From Thermobaculum terrenum ATCC BAA-798 (GTDB lineage: Bacteria > Chloroflexota > Chloroflexia > Thermobaculales > Thermobaculaceae): a stretch of 64,000 nt of DNA. Under the pieces are notes generated by a model. The model saw only the letters and a list, made by a program, of their open reading frames with translations, searched no databases and was not told the origin of the DNA. The translations under genes were made by a program, and so were the position numbers. The stretch spans positions 248,001 through 312,000 of the forward strand of contig NC_013525.1 in assembly GCF_000025005.1 (NCBI RefSeq). Reading direction: 5' to 3'. Every line of letters starts with the position of its first letter. Positions within the stretch are counted from its first letter, which is position 1. This document shows positions 15,309-24,611 of the stretch, piece after piece.

Positions 15309-17184
15309 CAAACCAATCCAGTATACGTTCGTACATATCTCGGACGTAGGATTTCTTATCGATGCCGTGCCCTTGCCCCGGATAAACGACTAACTTGGTT
15401 GTCACTTGGTGTTCCCTTAGGGCTCGGTACATCTCGTAAGCCTGTCCTACAGGCACACATGCATCCTTTTCTCCATGAAGTATCAAGGTAGGAGTCTTAG
15501 CACTGCTAACCCAGTTAACAGGAGAGAATTTATCAAAGCGGCCACCTAGCTTGTATGGATCATCTCTGTAGTAGAGCTTATCCCAGGTAGGAATATTGGT
15601 AACGCCATGAAAACTCCTCCAGTTAGCAATACCAGCTCCCATGACTGCAGCTTTGAATATGTCTGTTTGGGTGATCATCCAAGCTGTCATGAACCCGCCA
15701 TAACTCCACCCAGCTATGGCTAATCTGCTTGGGTCAACATATCCTAACTCTAGTAAATACTCTATACCTGAGATTATGTCTTCCTTATCCATACCCCCCA
15801 TATCGCCTAGGTTAGCTTCTGCAAAGGCGGTTCCCCAGCCATAGCTACCTCTGGGATTAGGCAAGAAAACTGCATAACCGTTCGATACCAGGACAGGAGC
15901 CAGAAAGTAGCTGCCCAAAAAGCTATGATGGTACATGGAGCTAGGCCCTCCATGTACGATGGTCACTAGGGGGGGTTTTACCCCGCTAAAGTTTCTAGGG
16001 TGCAAAAATATACCCTGTATATCTAAGCCGTCGCTGCTTTTCCAGACTATGGTCTTGGGTTCTCCATTGTACTTAGATCGTAGATCTGGAAAAACATCTG
16101 TAATCTTTTTCCACTCACTAATATCACTATCAGAAAGGGCAAAAGACCATACATCAGGAGGTGAAGAATGCGACTCTTTTATTAGCACCCCAAAGTTCTT
16201 GTGTCTATTCAGAGTAAACCGAGCGCACCATCGATGGGACACCATGGATTCTTCCAACCAAAGTCTGCGTCTATTACCATCAAGAGACAGCGCTAATAGA
16301 CATGCGTTGCCGTTCTCATAACCTATGGCCAGCACACAAGAAGAGTTCAACCAACGTACTGAGCAGAAACTTCCTGGGTAGTCCTCCGTAAGAGACCTAT
16401 ACATACCACCTTGTAGATCTACCACACATACCTCACCTCCAACGCTACCCCTGTCACTAAAAGAACCCTTTATGAAGGCTATATGCTTCGAATCCGGAGA
16501 GGGCGCTGGATTTGCTATTTGCTTATCTGGTGAGTATAGAACTTTATATTCGCTTGATGAAGCATCAATTAGAGCAAGAAAAGGCTCATACCAGCTCCAT
16601 TCATATGGATATCTTGAACATACAGCAACTAAGGCAGAAGAGTCCTCCAGCCACTCAAACTCCCATACATGCAGCCCTTCAGGTGATAGAGGCTCAGCAT
16701 CTCCACCTGATGAGGCTACCTTCCAGATTCGAGTCGCCTGATCTTTTTCTTCAAACACCATGGGGGAATCCTCATGTGGATTCCTACTAACTTCTAATAA
16801 CAGACCTATATATCTTCCATCTGGGGACCATCTTAGGTCCAAAACCGAACCTTCCAAATCCGCCAGCTTGATAGCCTCACCACCGTGAACATCGATAGTA
16901 AAGAGATCAAATCTGGCCTCTTCCTCTCTATCTGAGATAAAAGCTAGTTTATTGGAGTCTGGACTCCAACGTGGGCAGGCATCCGCCCCAGGACCACTAG
17001 TAAACTGTTTTGATTCTCCAGTCGTTATGTCAGCCACATAAATGTGGGAAGACCTAACTTTTAACTCTTCCCTGTAAGCATCTCTGATTACATAAGCCAC
17101 GTATTTGCCATCTGGAGATATCTGCGCATCCTCAACATGCCTTAGATTTAACACATCCTCTATAGTCCAATCAGCTTGACCCAT
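15289..17184 (-). CDS. S9 family (prolyl oligopeptidase-type) serine peptidase
   Basis: 631 aa. A WD40-like beta-propeller (residues about 1-360, with repeats such as SPDGKYVAYVI and SPDSNKLAFIS) leads into an alpha/beta hydrolase. Catalytic triad: Ser in GWSYGGF, Asp in HGEKDACVP and His in GQGHGIDK. No signal peptide, so cytoplasmic, of the acylaminoacyl-peptidase/dipeptidyl-peptidase type that trims short peptides. ATG preceded by AGGAG nine bases upstream. It lies 26 bp after the epimerase gene on the same strand. Confidence 0.9.
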   Translation of the reverse strand: MGQADWTIEDVLNLRHVEDAQISPDGKYVAYVIRDAYREELKVRSSHIYVADITTGESKQFTSGPGADACPRWSPDSNKLAFISDREEEARFDLFTIDVHGGEAIKLADLEGSVLDLRWSPDGRYIGLLLEVSRNPHEDSPMVFEEKDQATRIWKVASSGGDAEPLSPEGLHVWEFEWLEDSSALVAVCSRYPYEWSWYEPFLALIDASSSEYKVLYSPDKQIANPAPSPDSKHIAFIKGSFSDRGSVGGEVCVVDLQGGMYRSLTEDYPGSFCSVRWLNSSCVLAIGYENGNACLLALSLDGNRRRLWLEESMVSHRWCARFTLNRHKNFGVLIKESHSSPPDVWSFALSDSDISEWKKITDVFPDLRSKYNGEPKTIVWKSSDGLDIQGIFLHPRNFSGVKPPLVTIVHGGPSSMYHHSFLGSYFLAPVLVSNGYAVFLPNPRGSYGWGTAFAEANLGDMGGMDKEDIISGIEYLLELGYVDPSRLAIAGWSYGGFMTAWMITQTDIFKAAVMGAGIANWRSFHGVTNIPTWDKLYYRDDPYKLGGRFDKFSPVNWVSSAKTPTLILHGEKDACVPVGQAYEMYRALREHQVTTKLVVYPGQGHGIDKKSYVRDMYERILDWFGEHLRE

Positions 17185-17210
17185 TCAACAACACTCTCCT
17201 AATTAAGATA

Positions 17211-18122
17211 CTAAGGCCAGGGCGGATTCTTAGGTGTCCTGTAGTCTGGATGCTGCTCCAACTCTTGCAGCCACCAAGAGAAGTTATACTCTGGCCTGAA
17301 ACCCAATTTCTCCTCAGCCTTACTTATTGGGATGAATTCGTGAATTGGATATAGCCTCTCAACTCCTCTCTCTTTCAACAAGTTGACAGCATCTTTGTAG
17401 TATTTATCAAGCACAGGCAAAGGATTCTTCCTAAGCTGAGGACCATCTTCTTTGGTAAAAGGCACTTCTGAGGCTATATTTAGCACTTCCCATCTTATCT
17501 TACCTGCTTCCATAGCCTGGATGGACTTGAGCACAGCCTGAGCAACATCTCGAGGATCAACACCACCATAGAGTAAGCGAATACCGTGTCTGAAGAAAGG
17601 TTCTGGAGTAAACATACCTAACCTAAGCGCGACAGCTGGCACCCCATAGCGACGCACATAATATCTAGACATCTCCTCTCCAAGAAACTTAGTTAATCCA
17701 TAGATGTCACTTGGGAGAAGAGGCATGTTCTCACTTAATGCAACTACAGCATCCTCCCTTGGAGGACGTCTGCTTTCCCCGTAAACAGATACGGAACTAC
17801 AGAATACAAACCCTTTGATTCCAGCCTGGGCTGATGCTTCCCAGACATTAAACGTGCCTGTCAAGTTTATAGAATAGAATTCTCTTGGGCTACGAGTAGA
17901 AAGATGTATACCATGCAAGCCAGCAGCGTGGACTACAAAATCCACACCTTCCATAACAGGGGACAGAGCATCCGCATCCAAGATATCTATTTGGTGAAAT
18001 TCATATTCAGACTCAATCGGTTGTATATCAACGAGTTCCAGATGATATCCAGCACCTGCTATTACAGGTATCAATGCCTGTCCTAAAGTGCCAGCCGCCC
18101 CAGTAATTAGTACTTTAGACAT
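17211..18122 (-). CDS. NAD-dependent epimerase/dehydratase (extended SDR)
   Basis: 303 aa. Rossmann nucleotide-binding motif GAAGTLGQ (residues 7-14) and active site S-x-Y-xxx-K in SSVSVYGESRRPP...DIYGLTKFLGE. Substrates of this family are mainly nucleotide sugars; the length and the C-terminal part (PIHEFIPISKAEEKLGFRPEYNF) fit a small sugar epimerase or uronate dehydrogenase-like enzyme, but the substrate cannot be fixed from sequence. It is followed by the S9 peptidase and is divergent from the DUF429 gene across 129 bp. Confidence 0.8.
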   Translation of the reverse strand: MSKVLITGAAGTLGQALIPVIAGAGYHLELVDIQPIESEYEFHQIDILDADALSPVMEGVDFVVHAAGLHGIHLSTRSPREFYSINLTGTFNVWEASAQAGIKGFVFCSSVSVYGESRRPPREDAVVALSENMPLLPSDIYGLTKFLGEEMSRYYVRRYGVPAVALRLGMFTPEPFFRHGIRLLYGGVDPRDVAQAVLKSIQAMEAGKIRWEVLNIASEVPFTKEDGPQLRKNPLPVLDKYYKDAVNLLKERGVERLYPIHEFIPISKAEEKLGFRPEYNFSWWLQELEQHPDYRTPKNPPWP

Positions 18123-18251
18123 GATTCGCTCATCCTAGTTCATCGGATATCGTTTGTATAAAACAACTATCATGGAGTGTAATTTAGCAGCATTTACAAT
18201 AATAAATCCAAACCCATTCACTAATCTCTATTTGAGAATAAGGATAACAGT

Positions 18252-19427
18252 ATGAGGTTTATTGGCATAGACTTAGCGTGGAGCCTGATAAATGCTGACA
18301 GACCAGAAACAGGTGCAGCAGTTATAGATGAGTCCGGCAATATTCTATCGCAGGCCAACCTAAGTACCGACGAATCAATATTGGATTTTGTGCTCAGCAA
18401 CATCGATCAAGAGGGCGCAATCGTAGCTATAGATGCTCCCATAGTTGTGCCCAACCTTGAGGGATCAAGAAGATGCGAGATTGCGCTTCAGAGCATGAAG
18501 ATACCAGTCTACCCATCAAATAGAAGTCTCCTTGAGAAAAATCTGGGAGGCATAAGAGGAGAGATCCTCACGCACAAGCTAGAGATTCATGGCTTCAGGA
18601 TTCAAGATAGTATAAGTCCCGGCGAGCCCACAAAGGCAATAGTAGAGGTTTATCCGCGAGCCACTATTAGCAGATTGTTTGGCAAGGTACCTAGTTATAA
18701 GGGCTCCAAGGCCAAGAGATCAGTCCTAGCTCACGGAATACTACACCTCAACCGGCTGATACAGGAAGCGCTTGATCCACCAATCAGGTGGATCCGTTCT
18801 CCTATTGAAGACCCAGCGCGACTTGAAACGCTAACTCCTCGACAACTAAAGCATATAGCAGATATCTTGGATGCGGTGCTGGCTGCCTACGTTGGCTATT
18901 TAGCTTGGAAGGAAGACGGCAGAGTCGAAGTCATAGGCGATGTCCACGAAGGCTTTATTCTTATACCAACGACTCACGAGAGACTGCCACAACAGTCCCA
19001 GATAAGAACTCCTAAATGGCTTGTATCCGAATACAAGCAACAGGCTATCAGGTTCTTCAAGGCATTAGTTGATGCTGATATCGCAACCCTAGAAAGAATG
19101 TTACCTCAGGATTATCAAGGGGTCGAACTATCCAACGGCAGAACCCTGAACATAGAGGATACTTACAAGACCGTCAGTAGCCTACGAGGGCTAGGATTGC
19201 ACCTGGATTTTGAAGATATAGTCGGGGAGGATTCAAAGATATGTGTAGTGTACCGCATATCCAATAGATCAACCGGCAAAGATGTAAGATGTATGTCACT
19301 ATTACAATTTAGACAGGATAAGATTCAAAAGGCTTATCACAGTCACGAATTGAGACACATTGTAGAGGTACTTTTGGATAATCCTGCAGAGGAGGTTACC
19401 CATGAAAGAGATAGTACCAAGCATTAG
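18252..19427 (+). CDS. DUF429-domain protein with C-terminal NTF2-like domain
   Basis: 391 aa. Residues 1-240 match DUF429, a predicted RNase H-like fold, with GIDLAWS at the start and AIDAPIVVPNLEG following. The last part (about 262-375, FFKALVDADIATLERMLPQDYQGVE...IQKAYHSHE) looks like a SnoaL/NTF2-like cone barrel joined by a short linker. The fold assignment of this tail is mine from pattern only. The fusion is unusual. AAGG is 8 bp upstream of the ATG. Function unknown; no catalytic residue can be claimed. Confidence 0.65.
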   Translation: MRFIGIDLAWSLINADRPETGAAVIDESGNILSQANLSTDESILDFVLSNIDQEGAIVAIDAPIVVPNLEGSRRCEIALQSMKIPVYPSNRSLLEKNLGGIRGEILTHKLEIHGFRIQDSISPGEPTKAIVEVYPRATISRLFGKVPSYKGSKAKRSVLAHGILHLNRLIQEALDPPIRWIRSPIEDPARLETLTPRQLKHIADILDAVLAAYVGYLAWKEDGRVEVIGDVHEGFILIPTTHERLPQQSQIRTPKWLVSEYKQQAIRFFKALVDADIATLERMLPQDYQGVELSNGRTLNIEDTYKTVSSLRGLGLHLDFEDIVGEDSKICVVYRISNRSTGKDVRCMSLLQFRQDKIQKAYHSHELRHIVEVLLDNPAEEVTHERDSTKH

Positions 19428-19722
19428 TAACCAGAGTAAGGCTTTGGTCCCACTCAAGTCCGCCCTTAGGACCAGCTCACGTGGACTGCTTACCCGACTG
19501 ATATCAAGTAGAGTAGGTGTCCCGGCAGCACTAATAGCAGGCGGAGCGATAGGAGGAGCTTTAGTCAGCAATACTGTAAGAAGATTAATAATAAATGGAA
19601 AACAACCTCCTGCCCACGAGAAAAGGTCCTTTATCATACAGATGACCAGGCTTCGAGTAATAACGCCAGGACTTGGGCATGAAACCTTAACCTACAGAGT
19701 AGTAAGAGCTGATGAAGAGTAA
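19402..19722 (+). CDS. Hypothetical small protein with glycine-rich membrane segment
   Basis: 106 aa. The start follows a GAGGAGG ribosome-binding site and overlaps the 3' end of the DUF429 gene by 26 bp, so it is expressed with it. A short hydrophobic glycine/alanine-rich segment (about residues 38-58, VGVPAALIAGGAIGGALVSNTV) is flanked by basic stretches. No family recognised. Confidence 0.55.
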   Translation: MKEIVPSISNQSKALVPLKSALRTSSRGLLTRLISSRVGVPAALIAGGAIGGALVSNTVRRLIINGKQPPAHEKRSFIIQMTRLRVITPGLGHETLTYRVVRADEE

Positions 19723-19735
19723 GTGTTGACAAACC

Positions 19736-20269
19736 TTACTCTTTGTTGCTTGGGCGAGGTATAAATTCATCAAAGTTCGCCATTTCAGGAATAAGGCGAG
19801 CATAGGCGCTATTGTAATAAAGCAAGGGATCGCCTACAGATCCCAGCGATAGTTCCTGTACCTCACCAAAGAAGACCGTGTGATCTCCCTGCTCCACAAA
19901 ATCTGTAACACGACAGTCTAGCCAGGCTAAGCACTCTTCAAGGATGGGAGCACCAGTGGTGGCAATCTTCATGTCGATATCAGCAAACTGGTCAGGAGGT
20001 CTGTTTGAACTTGCAAATCTCCTTGCTATCCATATTTGATCTGCCCTAAGAATATTGACCCCAAAAACTCGCGAGCTCCTGACAGCATTATTAGTGGTCA
20101 AGCCACGTGTTATCGCTACCATCACAATGGGAGGTTCTAATGATATGGATGTAAAAGAGTTAGCTGTCATAGCCCAGGGCTTACCATCCTCAAGCAGCGT
20201 GGTAACCAATGTAACCCCAGTGACAAACTGCCCCATTACCCGCCGAAATAGAAAGGGATCAATAGGCAC
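19736..20269 (-). CDS. Flavin reductase-like protein (FMN-binding split barrel)
   Basis: 177 aa from GTG 20269, with AGGAG 8 bp upstream; a TTG at 20275 would be only 2 bp from it. Flavin_Reduct domain landmarks: FRRVMGQFVTGVTLVTT at the N-terminus, MTANSFTSISLEPPIVMVAITR, FGVNILRADQ and DHTVFFGEVQ. It reduces FMN/FAD with NAD(P)H, often for a partner monooxygenase, which is not seen in the window. It runs towards the hypothetical gene with a 13-bp gap. Confidence 0.87.
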   Translation of the reverse strand: MPIDPFLFRRVMGQFVTGVTLVTTLLEDGKPWAMTANSFTSISLEPPIVMVAITRGLTTNNAVRSSRVFGVNILRADQIWIARRFASSNRPPDQFADIDMKIATTGAPILEECLAWLDCRVTDFVEQGDHTVFFGEVQELSLGSVGDPLLYYNSAYARLIPEMANFDEFIPRPSNKE

Positions 20270-20331
20270 TATCAACTCTCCTGAGTGTTTCTGAGCAAAC
20301 AGAACTTCAATTATCGTCTTAGATAAATCTT

Positions 20332-20370
20332 AGGTTGGGCTAACCAAAGTGTCAAATTAGCATCCAACCT
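20332..20370 (-). terminator. Imperfect hairpin upstream of the methyltransferase end
   Basis: AGGTTGG-GCTAA (20332-20343) pairs with TTAGC-at-CCAACCT (20357-20370) around a 13-nt loop with a 2-nt bulge. It lies beyond the 3' end of the minus-strand methyltransferase gene and may end its transcript. No T-run. Confidence 0.35.
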
Positions 20371-20373
20371 GCA

Positions 20374-21459
20374 TTACAGGCGAGACAAAACGAATATCAT
20401 AAGCCTTAGTTTATCCATCTCAAGCCTTACCTCTCCCTCCTGCCTCCATAAATGTTTGCATAGATCAATAACCTTTCTCATAAGGCGAATCTCGCTTGTG
20501 ATAAATATTCCCCTAGCACCTTCCCGTGCTATTCTAGCCGACTCCTTCAAAGTATCAGGATATAGATGAATGTTATCGGCATGTGAGCCTAGAATATGAC
20601 CAAAGGGTAGATCCGCATAAATAACATCTGCAAAGCCGCTATTGAGCCCCGTACTCCGCATGTCACCACGTAGCAGGTCTACTTTGCCGGTCAAGCCAGC
20701 TGCATAGACATTTCTGCGAGCACATGCAAGAGCTTCGGGATCGATATCCACTCCTACTACCGCCTTAGCAGGTAGCATCTCCAACCTTTCTATAAGGATA
20801 GTCCCCGAACCGCAACCTAGGTTGACTATTACATCCCCGGCAGAAGGCTCAGATAGCCTGGCCATTACATAAGCAACAGTGCTATTGATGGCACCAGGGA
20901 AATCGCATACCCTCCAGGGACGTACAGAGAGAGGCCTGGGAGTTAGCCTAATGGATACCTCAAAGCCGTCCCCACGGACTATAGGTTTACGCACTCTGAG
21001 GAATAAATCCCCATCCTGGGAAGGTATTAACCCTGTCGATAACTCTAGCTCCTTATATATCCTCCTGAAGACAGGAGAATCGCTACCTGCAGCGCTTATC
21101 CTGAAAGTTTTGAAACTCCCCTCAGGATGTAAACTCAGGACACTCTCTATCAGGGTAAGCAGCTGGCTGAAGTTTTGGTGCCCTAATAGCGCGAGAGGCC
21201 TTGGCACTTCAAACAGCTTTACTACGAAGGCGCTACCAACGGAACGCAGCTTCAATAGTTGTCTGGGGTCACCATAGAAATTGAACTGGAAATTGCCGCT
21301 TTTTACATAGGGATAGATCTCCTCTAGATTTACCAACTTTTCGTGTAGCTCCTCGAGTACGAAAGGTTCCAGTCCCGGGACAAATTCCACCTCATAGAAG
21401 ACATTCTGAATGGGAGCGGGCTTTAACTTGGAAGGCTTAGAGCGCTCGCGCTTCAACAT
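20374..21459 (-). CDS. THUMP/TrmN-type RNA guanine-N2 methyltransferase-like protein
   Basis: 361 aa from ATG 21459; a longer reading frame to 21546 would run through the ferritin gene's terminator, and GGAG lies before 21459. The N-terminal half looks like the THUMP-type domain of Trm14/TrmN and RlmL-like enzymes. The C-terminal methyltransferase has SAM motif VIVNLGCGSGTILIERL and catalytic motif ADLPFG in place of the more usual N/DPPF. Expected substrate is a guanine in tRNA, or 23S rRNA if RlmL-like. The Leu in the catalytic tetrapeptide is seen in some family members, so activity is plausible. Confidence 0.75.
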   Translation of the reverse strand: MLKRERSKPSKLKPAPIQNVFYEVEFVPGLEPFVLEELHEKLVNLEEIYPYVKSGNFQFNFYGDPRQLLKLRSVGSAFVVKLFEVPRPLALLGHQNFSQLLTLIESVLSLHPEGSFKTFRISAAGSDSPVFRRIYKELELSTGLIPSQDGDLFLRVRKPIVRGDGFEVSIRLTPRPLSVRPWRVCDFPGAINSTVAYVMARLSEPSAGDVIVNLGCGSGTILIERLEMLPAKAVVGVDIDPEALACARRNVYAAGLTGKVDLLRGDMRSTGLNSGFADVIYADLPFGHILGSHADNIHLYPDTLKESARIAREGARGIFITSEIRLMRKVIDLCKHLWRQEGEVRLEMDKLRLMIFVLSRL

Positions 21460-21502
21460 AGTACTCCGAGTATTAGTACGTCCGTTATGAGGAGCACCAT
21501 AG

Positions 21503-21537
21503 TAAAAATAATAGCAGGGTCGGAAATCCAACCCTGC
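21503..21537 (-). terminator. Rho-independent terminator of the ferritin-like gene
   Basis: On the minus strand the stem GCAGGGT/ACCCTGC (21537-21531 with 21520-21514) encloses a 10-nt loop and is followed by TATTATTTTTA. This is the clearest classical terminator of the window and fixes the methyltransferase start downstream of it. Confidence 0.8.
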
Positions 21538-21579
21538 CCAGTACAAAATTCAAAAGAATGCTAGCCTTTAGCCCAAGCG

Positions 21580-22092
21580 TTAGGCCTTTCCTTCTGCCTC
21601 ATACTCTCGAAGAAAGCCCTCAAATAGCCTAAGATGTCCCTGCTCATCATGGAGTATATCTATGACCATATCTTGAGTCACCAGATCTACTTCTTCAGTC
21701 TCATGTAGTATCTGCGTGTAGAATTCTATAGCTCCCTTCTCCGCCTCTATTACCCCTTTAATGACATGGACGATATCTGTCTGGTTCTCTGGAGGCTGTA
21801 GATAACTCTGCTCAGGCTTGAAGTCCATGGAGCCAGGCACCACACCGTACAACTCCTTTATTCTAGAAGCAAACATCTGTGCATGCCCGAGCTCTTCCTG
21901 TATATCTTGAGATAGAGCTTCAGTGATCTCTCTTGCCCTCACACCGTCCGGGTTGACGGAGTTGGTTATGTAATTCATCACAGACTCAATTTCCATCCAA
22001 TAAGCCTTGGTTAAGAGCTGGATTATCTTTTCTCTCTTAGCAGCATTTTCTTCAGCATATATGCTGTGAGAAGAGGTAGTGTGCATAGCCAT
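21580..22092 (-). CDS. Ferritin-like diiron protein
   Basis: 170 aa from ATG 22092, which has a perfect AGGAGG 7 bp upstream. Four-helix ferritin-like pattern: AYWMEIESVMNYITNSVN in helix A, EELGHAQMFASRIKELYG in helix B, EAEKGAIEFYTQILHETEE in helix C and DEQGHLRLFEGFL in helix D. The E, ExxH and E, DExxH ligand pattern predicts a diiron centre. Probably iron storage or peroxide protection. Standalone transcription unit ended by a terminator. Confidence 0.85.
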   Translation of the reverse strand: MAMHTTSSHSIYAEENAAKREKIIQLLTKAYWMEIESVMNYITNSVNPDGVRAREITEALSQDIQEELGHAQMFASRIKELYGVVPGSMDFKPEQSYLQPPENQTDIVHVIKGVIEAEKGAIEFYTQILHETEEVDLVTQDMVIDILHDEQGHLRLFEGFLREYEAEGKA

Positions 22093-22151
22093 GTGTGGAC
22101 CTCCTAATAGCCTTAAAGGCAAAATTAATCTTCCGCCTGTCGTAACAGCAA

Positions 22152-23360
22152 TTACGATGCCCAGGCAGCAGGATTAGTCAGCCTGTGACACAAAAAGGCA
22201 TATGCCATAGATGCTTCAACCATCTCCTCAATCGAGATCCTTTCCTGGTTAGTATGAGCCAAGGTCTCATCACCAGGGCCAAAACCAATACTTGGTATAC
22301 CTGCAGCCACTAAATGTCCCGCATCGGTTGCAAAATCCCAACGCTTGACCTCAACCTTCCTAGAAAAGGACTCACTTAGAGCCTCCTGAGCTATTCTTAC
22401 GAGAGGATGCTCCTCATCTATCAGGAAGGGAGGAAAGTGTGCAGGCACATTACGAGTTGCCCCAGTATAAGTAGTAAGGGTAATATCCTTTACTTTAATC
22501 TCACCCCAAGCTCCATCTACTAACGATTTTTCTAACAAGGAAGCAAGCATCTCTTTGATCTCATCAGGCGATCGCTGGGGTACAGTGCGCCAATCTATAT
22601 GCAGTCTTAGTTCGGACGGGACAACATTAGATGAAGTCTGATCTGCATAGACAAGTGTTGGGGTAAAAGTCTCACTACCCAGGAAAGGATCTTCGACCCT
22701 GTCTAAATGCCTAAGAGCAGCGACAAAGTTAGCCATAGAATAATGAGGGTTGATACCTTTATCCGGCATGCTAGCGTGACAGGACCTGCCTCTAAAGATA
22801 GCTATTATTTCTATGCGGCCTCTGTTTCCCCTTCTAAGAGTGTTGCTGCTAGGCTCACCTACGATAGCACAATCCACACGCAAGGATTTGCCCAATTCTA
22901 TCGATCCGAGGCCACCAACTTCCTCCTGTACAACACCAACAACATATACGTCTCCATAGATTGGCAATCCCGCCTCCCTAGCAAGGAAAGGAGCATATAC
23001 CTGCGATGACGTAGGACCTTTTATGTCCACAGCACCTCTACCACACACGTAACCATCACGTATCTCTCCAGAGTAGGGATCATAATCCCAACTAGACCTG
23101 TCGCCGATATCGACATGGTCCATGTGTGTGTTCAGCATCACCGATTTCCCAGATCTATCACCCTTTATCAAACCGATCACATTACCGACCTCATCTTGCC
23201 ACACGTCATCGTATCTCAGAGCCTTCATCTCGCTCATTATTAGCTCTGCAGCTTGCATCTCCTGACCGGGCAAGCTAGGAGTTTGAATAAGACGCGAGCA
23301 AAAGTCAGCAATTCTATCTCGATGAGAGGCCGCAACTTCTCTTAGCCTATCAATAGTCAT
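22152..23360 (-). CDS. M20-family metallohydrolase (ArgE/DapE/YgeY-like)
   Basis: 402 aa. The zinc sites are visible: HMDHVDIGD (His and Asp near residue 80), the RGAVDIKG bridge motif, QEEVGG with the catalytic Glu and metal Glu, GEPSS and the C-terminal HTNQERI. A dimerisation domain of about 110 residues sits in the middle (RGRSCHASMPDKGINPHYSMANFV). The family removes N-acyl or dipeptide groups. The YgeY-type group fits by pattern, but the substrate is not fixed. ATG preceded by GGAGGGTAAGAA. Confidence 0.85.
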   Translation of the reverse strand: MTIDRLREVAASHRDRIADFCSRLIQTPSLPGQEMQAAELIMSEMKALRYDDVWQDEVGNVIGLIKGDRSGKSVMLNTHMDHVDIGDRSSWDYDPYSGEIRDGYVCGRGAVDIKGPTSSQVYAPFLAREAGLPIYGDVYVVGVVQEEVGGLGSIELGKSLRVDCAIVGEPSSNTLRRGNRGRIEIIAIFRGRSCHASMPDKGINPHYSMANFVAALRHLDRVEDPFLGSETFTPTLVYADQTSSNVVPSELRLHIDWRTVPQRSPDEIKEMLASLLEKSLVDGAWGEIKVKDITLTTYTGATRNVPAHFPPFLIDEEHPLVRIAQEALSESFSRKVEVKRWDFATDAGHLVAAGIPSIGFGPGDETLAHTNQERISIEEMVEASMAYAFLCHRLTNPAAWAS

Positions 23361-23450
23361 TTCTTACCCTCCTACTTGGGGTTGCAAACCGCTTGTACCA
23401 AAGTGATACACTTTGAAAAAGATATTACATGATCTTTACAGGAGCTTCCC

Positions 23451-24611
23451 ATGCGCAGTTTCATAGCTGAAAGGCTTCAACAAGTAAAGCCCTCCGCCAC
23501 CATAAGCATTGCAGATAAGGCAAAGCAGCTCAAAGCAGATGGCAAGGATATAATAGACCTTTCTGGCGGCGATCCCCACTTCCCCACTCCACAGCATATA
23601 GTACAGGCCGCGTTTGAAGCCATAAACCGAGGTGAAACTCACTATTCTCCAAGTAGAGGTACCCCTAACTTGCTAAGGGCAATACAGAAGAAGTTCGCAT
23701 CCGAGAACGGCCTGGAATACTCCCTGGAAGAGATAATAGTGACACCTGGTGGCAAGCACGCTATCTATGCCACGCTTGTGGCTACGGTAAATGATGGTGA
23801 TGAAGTACTACTGCTATCACCTGCGTGGGTAAGCTATGAGCCATCTGTGTATTTAGCAGGGGGCAGACCAGTATATATACCCCTGGAGCCGGAAGACTAC
23901 AGGATAACCCCAGAGATACTCCGCTCTGTGGAGGCCCCAAGAGCAAAAGTGCTTATATTCAACACGCCCAACAATCCTACTGGTAGAGTGGCTACTAAGG
24001 AAGAGATCGAAGCTGTGGCAGAATTTGCCATAGAAAGAGATCTGTTGGTGATCTCTGATGAGCTCTATGAAAAAATCCTATTTGATGGGCACGAACACAT
24101 AAGTATAGCAACGCTACCCGGAATGCGAGAGCGCACAGTTACTATCAATGGGGTTTCCAAGAGCTATGCAATGACGGGATGGCGATTGGGGTATCTTGCG
24201 GCTCCCAGGCAGATAGCATCTCAAGTACTCAAGGTACACCAGCACTCCGTTACCGCCGCAGCTACATTTACACAGGAAGCAGCTGCCTGTGCACTCGAGG
24301 GTCCTCAGGACGTAGTAGAATACATGGTAAAAGAATACGAAAAGAACAGAGCTCTAGTTGTAGAGGCTCTTAATGCTATACCTGGGATCGAATGCAAAGC
24401 TCCGGAGGGAGCATTCTATGCATTCCCCAAAGTGGATGGTGACAGTATAAAATTCGCGGATGCTATGCTCGAGAAGGCAGGCGTAGCTCTTACACCAGGC
24501 ATCGCCTTTGGGCCTACAGGAGAGGGTCATGTAAGGATCTCCTTCGCGACTGATTACAACCTTCTAGAGAAAGCTTTCGACAGGATGAAGCGAGCTGTAG
24601 TTGGGCGATAA
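23451..24611 (+). CDS. Class I/II pyridoxal-phosphate aminotransferase (aspartate aminotransferase-like)
   Basis: 386 aa. The Schiff-base lysine is in NGVSKSYAMTGWRLGY (near residue 233). The substrate and phosphate contacts NTPNNPTGR and SDELYEKI are present, as is the C-terminal GHVRISFA arginine. Family I-gamma transaminase, usual length. AGGAG lies 7 bp upstream of the ATG. It overlaps the acyltransferase by 11 bp and is divergent from the M20 hydrolase across 90 bp. Likely substrate aspartate or another amino acid. Confidence 0.88.
   Translation: MRSFIAERLQQVKPSATISIADKAKQLKADGKDIIDLSGGDPHFPTPQHIVQAAFEAINRGETHYSPSRGTPNLLRAIQKKFASENGLEYSLEEIIVTPGGKHAIYATLVATVNDGDEVLLLSPAWVSYEPSVYLAGGRPVYIPLEPEDYRITPEILRSVEAPRAKVLIFNTPNNPTGRVATKEEIEAVAEFAIERDLLVISDELYEKILFDGHEHISIATLPGMRERTVTINGVSKSYAMTGWRLGYLAAPRQIASQVLKVHQHSVTAAATFTQEAAACALEGPQDVVEYMVKEYEKNRALVVEALNAIPGIECKAPEGAFYAFPKVDGDSIKFADAMLEKAGVALTPGIAFGPTGEGHVRISFATDYNLLEKAFDRMKRAVVGR

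Noticed and set aside
21460-21546. N-terminal 29-residue extension of the THUMP-type methyltransferase
   Set aside because: It runs through a good rho-independent terminator of the upstream ferritin-like gene.
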